Part shown: positions 1-6,059 of the stretch, in pieces | How the letters are laid out: every line of letters begins with the position of its first letter | Position numbering within the stretch: position 1 is the stretch's first letter | Assembly (NCBI GenBank): GCA_019747455.1 | Contig: JAIEQT010000347.1 | Coordinates: forward strand, 1-6,059 | Source of the DNA: Chitinophagaceae bacterium | Lineage (GTDB): Bacteria; Bacteroidota; Bacteroidia; Chitinophagales; Chitinophagaceae | DNA length: 6,059 nucleotides | Reading direction: 5' to 3' | The notes under the pieces: generated by a model | What the model saw: only the letters and a program-made list of their open reading frames with translations | What the model was told of the DNA's origin: nothing | The model's database searches: none | Position numbers and translations under genes: made by a program

Positions 1-1
1 A

Positions 2-1570
2 GTACTATCGGCTGCCCAGTTAGCGCGCTGGAATCAAGCACAAACCGCTAAAGAACCGGTAGAGATTGCTACACTGCAAGAAGCTTCGGCCGCAGAAAAA
101 ACAAAAAGTACAGCTAAAAAAACCTGGGTATTTAAAGCGGATAATGTGCGTGATTTTGCCTGGACATCCAGCCGCCGATACATTTGGGATGCCATGCCCA
201 TTTATGTAGAAGGCAAGAAAGTAATGTGTATGAGTGGCTATCCTAAAGAAGCCTACGGTTTATACAGGAAATATTCTACCAAAGCCGTTGCGCATACGAT
301 CAAATCGTACTCTAAATTTTCCATTCCTTATCCCTATCCGGTAGCGCAAAGTATTGAGGCATCTAATGGTATGGAATATCCGATGATTTGTTTTAATAAT
401 GGAAGAACCAATAAAGACGGATCATATAGTGAGGCAACGAAAGTAGGTATGTTGGGTGTTATCATTCATGAAGTAGGGCATAACTTTTTCCCTATGATCG
501 TGAATAGCGATGAACGCCAGTGGAGTTGGATGGATGAGGGTTTGAATACTTTTGTGCAATACCTTACCGAAGAATTATTCGATAATAAATATCCTTCTCG
601 CAGAGGGCCAGCCTGGACGATCGCAGATTATATGCGTTTGCCAAAAGAACAGTTGGAGCCTATTATGACGAATAGTGAAAACATTATTCAGTTTGGTCCG
701 AATGCTTATTCAAAACCGGCAACCGGTTTGAATATTTTGCGGGAGACTATTATGGGAAGAGAGTTATTTGATTTTTCATTCCGTGAGTATGCACGCAGAT
801 GGGCATTTAAGCATCCAACTCCTGCCGATTTATTTCGTACGATGGAAGATGCCAGTGGGGAAGATTTAGATTGGTTTTGGAGAGGCTGGTTCTATGGTAT
901 CGATCCATGTGATATTGCTATCGATACTGTGAAATACGCTGTTATGGATATCAATGCGGTTCCGGCTCCTGATAGAGCACCGGTGATGAGAGGCTTAGAT
1001 AAGCCATTGTTCAGTGGTAATAATGCATTCGATGATATTTCCAAGATCAGGAACAGAGCCGATAAAAGTATTTTATTTTACACAGATGTAGATACTTCTT
1101 TACGTGATTTTTATTGGAGATATACACGCGGATTAGAACCATACGACTCTACTGTTAAATTCCCCGCCGCCGGATTCCCATCGCCCGAAGCCCTAACAGA
1201 TGCTGAGAAAGCGAAGTATAAAGATTTGAATTTATATGAAGTAACTTTTGCTAATAAAGGGGGCTTAGTGATGCCTATTATTATTGAGTTTACCTATGAA
1301 GATGGTACCAAAGAAACAGAAAAAATACCTGCGCAAATATGGCGTAAAAATGAGAATAAAGTAACGAAGTTATTTGCTTCACTTAAAAAAGTAAAGTCTA
1401 TTAAATTAGATCCTTTACGTGAAACTGCTGATATCAATGAGTCGAATAATAACTGGCCTTCGGGCACGGTAGAACCTAGCAAGTTCCAGCTCTTTAAAGC
1501 CAGAGCAGGAGCGGGTAGGGGTCAATCGAGCGGTATCAATCCCATGCAAAATAGTATGAAGAAAAATTAA
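2..1570 (+). CDS. M1-family zinc metallopeptidase (aminopeptidase-like), 5' end missing
   Basis: This is the C-terminal 522 residues of a gluzincin peptidase; the frame is open to the left edge, so the start lies outside the window. The GTG at 146 is an internal valine, because the family-typical segment WVFKADNVRDFAW spans it. In visible-fragment numbering, NGMEYP (122-127) stands where M1 enzymes have the substrate-anchoring GxMEN loop. HEVGH (156-160) and Glu179 in WMDEG form the HExxH-X18-E zinc site, with Glu157 as general base. Tyr236 (NAYSKPATG) fits the transition-state tyrosine. A helical region with DWFWRGWFYG follows, then a beta-rich domain (about 409-486) ending in DINESNNNWP, and a short Gly/Arg-rich tail. 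All catalytic residues are present, so the visible part looks functional. Such enzymes trim N-terminal residues from peptides. Bacteroidetes members are usually exported, but any signal peptide would be off-window. It ends 20 nt before a strong terminator. The exact substrate is unknown. Confidence 0.95.
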   Translation, partial: VLSAAQLARWNQAQTAKEPVEIATLQEASAAEKTKSTAKKTWVFKADNVRDFAWTSSRRYIWDAMPIYVEGKKVMCMSGYPKEAYGLYRKYSTKAVAHTIKSYSKFSIPYPYPVAQSIEASNGMEYPMICFNNGRTNKDGSYSEATKVGMLGVIIHEVGHNFFPMIVNSDERQWSWMDEGLNTFVQYLTEELFDNKYPSRRGPAWTIADYMRLPKEQLEPIMTNSENIIQFGPNAYSKPATGLNILRETIMGRELFDFSFREYARRWAFKHPTPADLFRTMEDASGEDLDWFWRGWFYGIDPCDIAIDTVKYAVMDINAVPAPDRAPVMRGLDKPLFSGNNAFDDISKIRNRADKSILFYTDVDTSLRDFYWRYTRGLEPYDSTVKFPAAGFPSPEALTDAEKAKYKDLNLYEVTFANKGGLVMPIIIEFTYEDGTKETEKIPAQIWRKNENKVTKLFASLKKVKSIKLDPLRETADINESNNNWPSGTVEPSKFQLFKARAGAGRGQSSGINPMQNSMKKN

Positions 1571-1590
1571 AATTATTTTTCAATTTGTTA

Positions 1591-1628
1591 AATGATGCCG
1601 CCCATTCGGGCGGCATCATTATTTTTAT
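1591..1628 (+). terminator. Rho-independent terminator after the M1 peptidase gene
   Basis: A perfect 13-bp stem (1591-1603 pairing with 1608-1620, arms AATGATGCCGCCC and GGGCGGCATCATT) closes a 4-nt loop ATTC and is followed by ATTTTTAT. The GC-rich upper stem and U-tract are a textbook intrinsic terminator for rightward transcription. The opposite strand has only a weak T-run after the stem, so it is probably one-directional. It ends 3 nt before the ATG of the esterase gene. It could therefore also affect expression of that gene, as part of its leader or as a block to read-through. Confidence 0.9.
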
Positions 1629-1631
1629 ACT

Positions 1632-2447
1632 ATGAAAAAAAACCTGCTGTTGATTTTTGTATTATTCGGGTTATCGATCCATACTAATGCTAGTGTAGAT
1701 ACGATACTTGTGTATAGCAAGAAAATGAGTAAGCACATTAAAACTGTTGTCATTAACCCCGATAAGAACAAGAAACTGCCTGTTATTTATCTACTTCACG
1801 GGCATGGCGCCAATTACGCCCAATGGTTAAAAGATGCCCCGCAACTCGTGGAAAAAGCTACTGAAACAGGGTCTATTTTAGTAATGCCCGATGGAGGATA
1901 TAATAGCTGGTACTTTGATAGTCCGATCGATTCCTCCGTTCGATATGAAGCTTTTATTACAAAAGAACTTATTCCCTTTATTGATTCTGCTTACGCCACA
2001 AAAGCTAATCGTAATTATAGAGCTATTACAGGATTAAGTATGGGTGGACATGGCGCTTTTTACTTAGCCTTTAAACATAAAGATCTTTTCGTAGCAGCCG
2101 GTAGTATTTGTGGCGGATTGGATATACGTCCATTTCCTAATAATTGGCAAATCAGTAAAGTGCTGGGTTCTATTGATACCAACAGCCGAAACTGGGAAAA
2201 AAATACAGTAATCAATATAATAGATTCTCTAAAGAATAATGAACTACAACTTATATTCGATTGTGGGTTCGATGATTTTTTTCTTCCTGTAAACAGAGCG
2301 GTGCATGAAAAACTAATGGCGGCCAAAATAAAGCACGATTACATTGAACGTTCCGGTACACATAATGCCGCTTATTGGAAAAACAGTATTGATTATCAAT
2401 TACTATTCTTTCGAAAACAATTCTCTACTAATCCAATAACTCAATAA
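1632..2447 (+). CDS. Secreted putative esterase (esterase D/EstA-like alpha/beta-hydrolase)
   Basis: A complete 271-residue serine hydrolase of the putative-esterase family (PF00756 type), which includes acetyl and feruloyl esterases, EstA-like tributyrin esterases and S-formylglutathione hydrolases. Residues 1-20 (MKKN, hydrophobic core LLLIFVLFGL, then HTNA before Ser21) look like a signal peptidase I signal with no lipobox cysteine, so a periplasmic or secreted location is likely. HGHGANYAQW (56-65) matches the oxyanion-hole strand, GLSMGGHGA (134-142) is the nucleophile elbow with Ser136, Asp215 in DCGFDD (210-215) is the likely acid (Asp214 is the alternative), and His244 in SGTHNAAYW completes the triad. 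Length is normal for the family. The first ATG is chosen because the next (codon 32) would remove the signal peptide. No Shine-Dalgarno is visible, as is common in Bacteroidetes. The ester substrate cannot be told from sequence; a carbohydrate or short-chain acyl ester is plausible. Its 3' end overlaps the convergent glycosyltransferase gene by 7 nt. Confidence 0.9.
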   Translation: MKKNLLLIFVLFGLSIHTNASVDTILVYSKKMSKHIKTVVINPDKNKKLPVIYLLHGHGANYAQWLKDAPQLVEKATETGSILVMPDGGYNSWYFDSPIDSSVRYEAFITKELIPFIDSAYATKANRNYRAITGLSMGGHGAFYLAFKHKDLFVAAGSICGGLDIRPFPNNWQISKVLGSIDTNSRNWEKNTVINIIDSLKNNELQLIFDCGFDDFFLPVNRAVHEKLMAAKIKHDYIERSGTHNAAYWKNSIDYQLLFFRKQFSTNPITQ

Positions 2448-2456
2448 CCCAATAAC
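2433..2456. repeat. Three tandem copies of an 8-bp unit at the convergent gene ends
   Basis: The units CCAATAAC (2433-2440), TCAATAAC (2441-2448) and CCAATAAC (2449-2456) lie head to tail and differ at one base. They contain the stop codon of the rightward esterase (TAA, 2445-2447) and that of the leftward glycosyltransferase (TGA, read from 2443 to 2441). They encode the last residues of both proteins (PITQ and GLLGY). The unit is not a multiple of three, so gain or loss of one would change a C-terminal tail. The array is short and could be chance. Confidence 0.75.
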
Positions 2457-3361
2457 CCTTTCAACGCATCTATCCTAAACTGTATTACCGGTTTCATTTT
2501 AGCAGGAGTGCCTTTTAATAAGTAAACCATAGCTAATATAATAGCACCACCGAGTTTATATAGGTATTCTATAATTTTTTTATAAAAGCTGAATGTAGAA
2601 ATTGTTTTTGTTCGTACACGTTCCCCACGGCCAATACCACTTGCCACCCGATACATATATTCAGCGGTAAGTTTCTTGGTTTCTACAATATGTTCTACTA
2701 TCACTTGCGGATGATAATAAATGATTCGCCCAATAGCTTTTAGTTTGAAGAAAAACTCTTTTCCTTCACCACCAATTCTTAATGTACCTTGTACCCCTGG
2801 TAAATTGATATTAAATCCTCCTACGGCATCAAAATCTTTTTTTCGGATAATCATATTCGATTCAAGCGGGTATTTGTTTTCACTAAAAATCACTACTTCT
2901 TTGCTATAATCGAAGTTGCCTACCAACGACGATACAAAATGACTCATCCACTTGGGCTCTTCCGGTATATAACGTGGGATGATTCGGCCCCCTAAGCCAC
3001 CGGCATCAGGTGTTTGCTCAAAGAATTCCATAATCTTTTCTAAATAATCGGGGTATGCAATAGCATCATCATCCATAAAACACAATAACTCTCCTTTGGC
3101 CATAGCGGCTCCTGTATTCCTCGCAAAAGAAGCTCCCTGCCTGGTTTCTAGTAAATAGGTAAAAAATATATCGGCATATTTTTTTTTATAGACTTCACAA
3201 ACTTCGGCAGTATTATCTGTTGAATTATTATTTACCACTATAATTTCAAAGGCCTGCTTATCTACTGTTTGATTACGTAAACTATCGAATGCTTCAGGAA
3301 GATATTGCGCCCTATTATAGGTACATATAACGATTGAAATTTTAACTGAGCCTGGCTGCAT
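2441..3361 (-). CDS. Family 2 glycosyltransferase (GT-A fold)
   Basis: A complete 306-residue inverting glycosyltransferase of the GT2 type, transferring a sugar from a nucleotide-sugar to an acceptor at the cytoplasmic face. The N-terminal strand ISIVICTYNRAQYLPEAFDSL (8-28) and IIVVNNNSTDNT (40-51) form the nucleotide-binding half. RNTGAAMAKGELLCFMDDDA leads into the metal-binding Asp97-Asp98-Asp99 (3065-3073). The acceptor half has ESNMIIRKKDFDAVGGFN (167-184) and a GGEGKEFFFKLK segment (198-208) where GT2 enzymes often have a GEDxE/D-type motif with the catalytic base; Glu199 or Glu202 is the candidate. A hydrophobic stretch at about 266-283 followed by a basic segment suggests membrane attachment. 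The start ATG at 3361 is the only one before the first fold strand and lies 20 nt inside the upstream gene, so translational coupling is likely. It is the last gene of the leftward operon and no terminator follows. Donor and acceptor are not predictable. Confidence 0.93.
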   Translation of the reverse strand: MQPGSVKISIVICTYNRAQYLPEAFDSLRNQTVDKQAFEIIVVNNNSTDNTAEVCEVYKKKYADIFFTYLLETRQGASFARNTGAAMAKGELLCFMDDDAIAYPDYLEKIMEFFEQTPDAGGLGGRIIPRYIPEEPKWMSHFVSSLVGNFDYSKEVVIFSENKYPLESNMIIRKKDFDAVGGFNINLPGVQGTLRIGGEGKEFFFKLKAIGRIIYYHPQVIVEHIVETKKLTAEYMYRVASGIGRGERVRTKTISTFSFYKKIIEYLYKLGGAIILAMVYLLKGTPAKMKPVIQFRIDALKGLLGY

Positions 3362-4475
3362 GGCGTAAAGATAAAAGGGAATCGGCGATTATTCGATTCG
3401 TATCATGTTTTTGATAAAAACTATTCGGGGTATGATATATGTCACTAATGGAGGTCATTGCCATTTTATTAGCAAAACTATCCCAATCACCATCTTTCAC
3501 CAGTACAAGCTGGTTACCCCAATCAATATCTTTACAACCATTTATAGCAGATTCTGTACAAATCACTTTTTGTTGAAATGTAAAGGCATCTATAATTTTT
3601 GTTTTAATTCCGGTGGTTGTATCGAGCATACAAATAAAAGCATCTGTTCCTACATGGTAAAGCGATGTGTTTGGAACATAGCCTTCAAAAATAATATAGC
3701 TTTCAGTAGCCAATGCCGATGCCATCTTTGGCTGAATTCTATTTCCCGTAATAATTATTTTACAAGCTATATGCTGTTCCTTTAGTTTGGGAATAATCTG
3801 ATGTAATAAGATATCTATCCCTCTTATATTCGGTGTATAATCGAGTGTGCCATTGAAATAGAAGAGTAGGGTGGAAGGTGAGAGCTTATACTTATCTATA
3901 ATGGATTGCCTTAACTCTGTTTTACTTATACCTTCTGCCTTCTTGGGTATAAAGCAAGGAAGTTCAGAGCTTGCAGTGGATGCTAATTGAAATATTTGTA
4001 TGGCTGCTTGCCGATCTTCTGCTGTAATAAAAAAATTATGTATCGCCTTTCGATGAACCCATTTTTCATAATACATATAAATTCTCCAAAAAGGTCTGCC
4101 TGTTTCCTTAAAACGTTGATACTCCAAATTGGCAGATTTTATTACAAAAGGTTTGCCTGTTAAGGCTTGTAGAAAAATACCCAGCCAGCCAAAATAAGAA
4201 TGATCGATCAGTATGATATCAATATTATGTTGCTTAATAATGGCAGCTAGCCGAAAGATATACAAGATATTTCCTATCGATTTCCAATGGTTGAATAAGA
4301 AACGATAAAAAGGAGTATCATTAATTTCAGTATACGCATTATCTCTTGATGCACAAATTACTAAAGAGCACTCCTTACTGAGTTCCCGATAATATTGTGC
4401 TACGTATTTTTGTCCGCCCATTAAATCAGGAAATACGCGGAAACCCACGATCCCCAACACATGGAGCTTGCGCAT
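3342..4475 (-). CDS. Glycosyltransferase, GT4-like (GT-B fold)
   Basis: A complete 377-residue retaining-type glycosyltransferase candidate. The N-terminal half begins MRKLHVLGIVGFRVFPDLMGG (1-21), a Rossmann strand and the usual glycine-bearing acceptor loop, and includes IDIILIDHSYFGWLGIFLQ (85-103). The C-terminal donor-binding half starts at LLFYFNGTLDYTPNIRGIDIL (203-223), a form of the fvGsldy-xPN motif typical of one GT4 subgroup. It continues through IIITGN (240-245), the EGYVPN turn (264-269) and GIKTKIIDAF (289-298) before ICTESAINGC. Where GT4 enzymes normally have the two glutamates of EX7E, this protein has Thr288 and Asp296, so the donor site is atypical. No signal peptide or clear membrane span is seen, consistent with a cytoplasmic or peripheral enzyme. 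The start lies 1 nt after the stop of the YfhO-like gene and the end overlaps the next gene by 20 nt, so all three are probably co-transcribed. Sugar specificity is unknown. Confidence 0.87.
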   Translation of the reverse strand: MRKLHVLGIVGFRVFPDLMGGQKYVAQYYRELSKECSLVICASRDNAYTEINDTPFYRFLFNHWKSIGNILYIFRLAAIIKQHNIDIILIDHSYFGWLGIFLQALTGKPFVIKSANLEYQRFKETGRPFWRIYMYYEKWVHRKAIHNFFITAEDRQAAIQIFQLASTASSELPCFIPKKAEGISKTELRQSIIDKYKLSPSTLLFYFNGTLDYTPNIRGIDILLHQIIPKLKEQHIACKIIITGNRIQPKMASALATESYIIFEGYVPNTSLYHVGTDAFICMLDTTTGIKTKIIDAFTFQQKVICTESAINGCKDIDWGNQLVLVKDGDWDSFANKMAMTSISDIYHTPNSFYQKHDTNRIIADSLLSLRHAARLS

Positions 4476-4476
4476 A

Positions 4477-6059
4477 CTAGGCCGCTTTTGATTTTCTAAA
4501 GCTACTCACCGCAGCGCCTATTAATAAGAGCCAGATAATGATCGAAGAGCCAATGGCCGCCTTGGTTCCCAGCTTATAGGAGGCCGGCTCAAAACTAAAT
4601 ACAATATTGTGTTTACCTGCAGGTACATTCAACGCTCGCAACACATAGTTCACAGGTATAATATCAGTTTCTTTGCCATCAATAGTAGCTTTCCAACCCG
4701 CGTCATAATATACCTCACTAAATACAGCCAATTGAGGAATATTGCTGTTGCTAGCATAGGTAACCACATCATTATTATTTTTCTCTAATTTAATTGACGC
4801 GGTACTATCAAATCCTGTTGGTAATGATATCTTCGCTTTTATTGATTCATCAGCAATAGCGGTATCTTTGGGATTGAAGTAGGTAAGTGCATTCATAACA
4901 GCAGCCGGACCTTTTTCAAAACGAACACCTTTTACAAACCAGGCTGCTCCTAATGCATTCGCATTTTGTTGTGCTACGGGCTGATTGGTTTGTGGATCGG
5001 GGCCTATTACATATTTTGTATTAAGCATATTCAATACCGGTAAACAATTTGGGAAATTATACAATTGTTTCTCTATCAAATCCTGATAAATACTCAGTTT
5101 TGCAGGATGATAGCCGCCAACTGATTTATGAAAATAAGCGGATAAGGCGCCACCATTAAAAGCATTGCTAATACCTCTCGATACATCTAAAACACGGTAA
5201 TAGCTTGTATCTTTTAATATAGAGGCATCGGCAGCTGAAGGTGTAAAACTACTCTCATACTCTGCCGGGTCTTGATAATTATTGCTACTCAGATATTTGC
5301 TATTGATGCCAAACAAATCGATCAATATAAATAAGCCAATAATACCCGTGGCAACCAGTCCTTGAATCTTATTTTTTACAGCAAAATAAAGTACAGCAAT
5401 AGCTACCAATCCAAAAAGGAGAGAGCGAAGTATATCGCTTAAAAATAAAGATTGTCTGTCTGCATGTAAACCATCAATAAAAGATTTTACCGGAGTTAAA
5501 ATGGCTTCCCGCTGCTGCGTATCCGGTATACTATTTACTTGTTGCAGTAAAGATTTATCCGCATCGGCAGAAAAATCGGAAGTAACATACACTAATAGTG
5601 CAATCGCGAATACACCGCCAACAATCAGTAACCCTCTTTTATACTTATCCCATAAAAGCTCACGGTTAGTGGCGTATAATAATTTATCGAGGGTTAATGC
5701 GCCAAGCATGGATAGTAAGAAAGTAGGAACGACCAATATCATACTCGGTGCCCGAAATTTATCGTACATCGGAAGATATTTTAATAAAGCCACATTAAAT
5801 CCTTCAAAATATTTACCCCAACTCATCATAAGGGTAAGTATAATGGTTATACCTATCCATAGGGTATACTTTCTATCTACTACAGAAAATCCTATTAATG
5901 CCAGAACACAAATAATGGCACCGGCATAAGGTGGACCAGATGTGCCAACCCCATCAATTCCACCCCAATAAAATTGCAGCGCTCCCTGCAATTGCTGGGC
6001 TAACTGTTGCGGCATCTGCTGTAAAGCTTCAATAGCTTTTGACTTATCTTCTGCTATTT
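4477..6059 (-). CDS. YfhO-family multi-pass membrane protein, 5' end missing
   Basis: The frame is open to the right edge; the ATG at 6015 is internal, since codons before it (IAEDKSKAIEALQQ) continue the frame. About 526 C-terminal residues are visible, whereas Bacteroidetes YfhO-like proteins are commonly around 800, so the first third or so, with the N-terminal membrane region, is off-window. Counting from Met at 6015, YWGGIDGVGTSGPPYAGA (16-33) is a family hallmark loop. Hydrophobic spans lie near 31-46, 51-66, 91-110, 128-146, 195-212, 217-235 and 488-504. A large soluble domain (about 240-485), probably extracytoplasmic, ends in the family signature VFSEVYYDAGWKATIDGK (431-448), then NYVLRALNVPAGKH (456-469). 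A Lys/Arg-containing tail follows the last span. In Bacillus subtilis YfhO acts in lipoteichoic acid glycosylation as a GT-C-like transferase; a comparable role in envelope glycan modification here is inference. It is the promoter-proximal visible gene of the operon, 1 nt before the GT4-like gene; the promoter is off-window. Confidence 0.92.
   Translation of the reverse strand, partial: IAEDKSKAIEALQQMPQQLAQQLQGALQFYWGGIDGVGTSGPPYAGAIICVLALIGFSVVDRKYTLWIGITIILTLMMSWGKYFEGFNVALLKYLPMYDKFRAPSMILVVPTFLLSMLGALTLDKLLYATNRELLWDKYKRGLLIVGGVFAIALLVYVTSDFSADADKSLLQQVNSIPDTQQREAILTPVKSFIDGLHADRQSLFLSDILRSLLFGLVAIAVLYFAVKNKIQGLVATGIIGLFILIDLFGINSKYLSSNNYQDPAEYESSFTPSAADASILKDTSYYRVLDVSRGISNAFNGGALSAYFHKSVGGYHPAKLSIYQDLIEKQLYNFPNCLPVLNMLNTKYVIGPDPQTNQPVAQQNANALGAAWFVKGVRFEKGPAAVMNALTYFNPKDTAIADESIKAKISLPTGFDSTASIKLEKNNNDVVTYASNSNIPQLAVFSEVYYDAGWKATIDGKETDIIPVNYVLRALNVPAGKHNIVFSFEPASYKLGTKAAIGSSIIIWLLLIGAAVSSFRKSKAA

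Noticed and set aside
146..148. GTG as the true start of the peptidase gene
   Set aside because: The frame stays open to base 2, and the 48 preceding codons encode sequence typical of the M1 family (for example PVEIATL and TWVFKADNV), so the gene is truncated by the window edge.
1294..1482. Leftward small open frame inside the 3' part of the peptidase gene
   Set aside because: It is short, antisense to the conserved beta domain of the peptidase, and lacks a supported start.
1574..1627. Bacteroidetes-type promoter for the esterase gene
   Set aside because: Two near-matches to TAnnTTTG exist (1574-1581 and 1620-1627), but neither has a TTG element at the usual spacing and such AT-rich strings are common here, so I do not list either as a feature.
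2060..2326. Leftward open frame inside the esterase gene
   Set aside because: It overlaps the region between the nucleophile elbow and the catalytic acid of the esterase on the opposite strand, and its translation resembles no known protein.
3405..3785. Rightward 126-codon open frame opposite the GT4-like gene
   Set aside because: It lies wholly antisense to a gene with clear GT-B motifs; its own translation shows no recognisable domain and a composition expected of a shadow frame.
5501..5929. Rightward 142-codon open frame opposite the YfhO-like gene
   Set aside because: It is antisense to transmembrane-coding sequence with family signatures; no motif or plausible translation signal supports it.
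1..6059. Defence island, mobile element, CRISPR array or RNA gene
   Set aside because: No nuclease, transposase, integrase or toxin-antitoxin protein, no spaced direct repeats and no tRNA-like or rRNA-like sequence were seen; coding genes account for nearly all of the window.

Overview
The window looks like chromosomal DNA of an AT-rich member of the Bacteroidetes, probably Chitinophagaceae or a close relative. Three things point there: the peptidase and YfhO-type protein read like homologues I know from that group, the starts lack clear Shine-Dalgarno sequences, and gene spacing is tight. The placement is by recognition only, without a database search. Nearly every base is coding. I found no mobile element, CRISPR array, tRNA, rRNA or defence system.

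Layout. The left half reads rightward. It starts inside an M1-family zinc metallopeptidase whose 5' end lies off the window (2-1570). A strong perfect hairpin followed by a U-tract comes next (1591-1628). Three bases after that begins a complete secreted alpha/beta-hydrolase of the putative-esterase family (1632-2447). The right half is a leftward operon, in transcription order: a multi-pass YfhO-family membrane protein whose 5' end is off the right edge (6059-4477), a GT4-like glycosyltransferase (4475-3342) and a family 2 glycosyltransferase (3361-2441). The operon genes are separated by 1 nt and then overlap by 20 nt. The two halves meet tail to tail with a 7-nt overlap of stop regions, inside three copies of an 8-bp repeat.

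How the genes work together. The leftward genes look like part of a surface-glycan or glycolipid locus. Two cytoplasmic glycosyltransferases would build or prime a saccharide, and the YfhO-like membrane protein may act as a GT-C-like transferase or transport-side partner on the outer face of the inner membrane. The rightward genes are envelope hydrolases (peptidase, esterase) with no evident link to the glycan operon.

Nothing here amounts to an undescribed system. The points worth a second look are the terminator abutting a start codon, the repeat-built convergent overlap with no terminator, the loss of both EX7E glutamates in the GT4-like enzyme, and the YfhO plus two-transferase arrangement.
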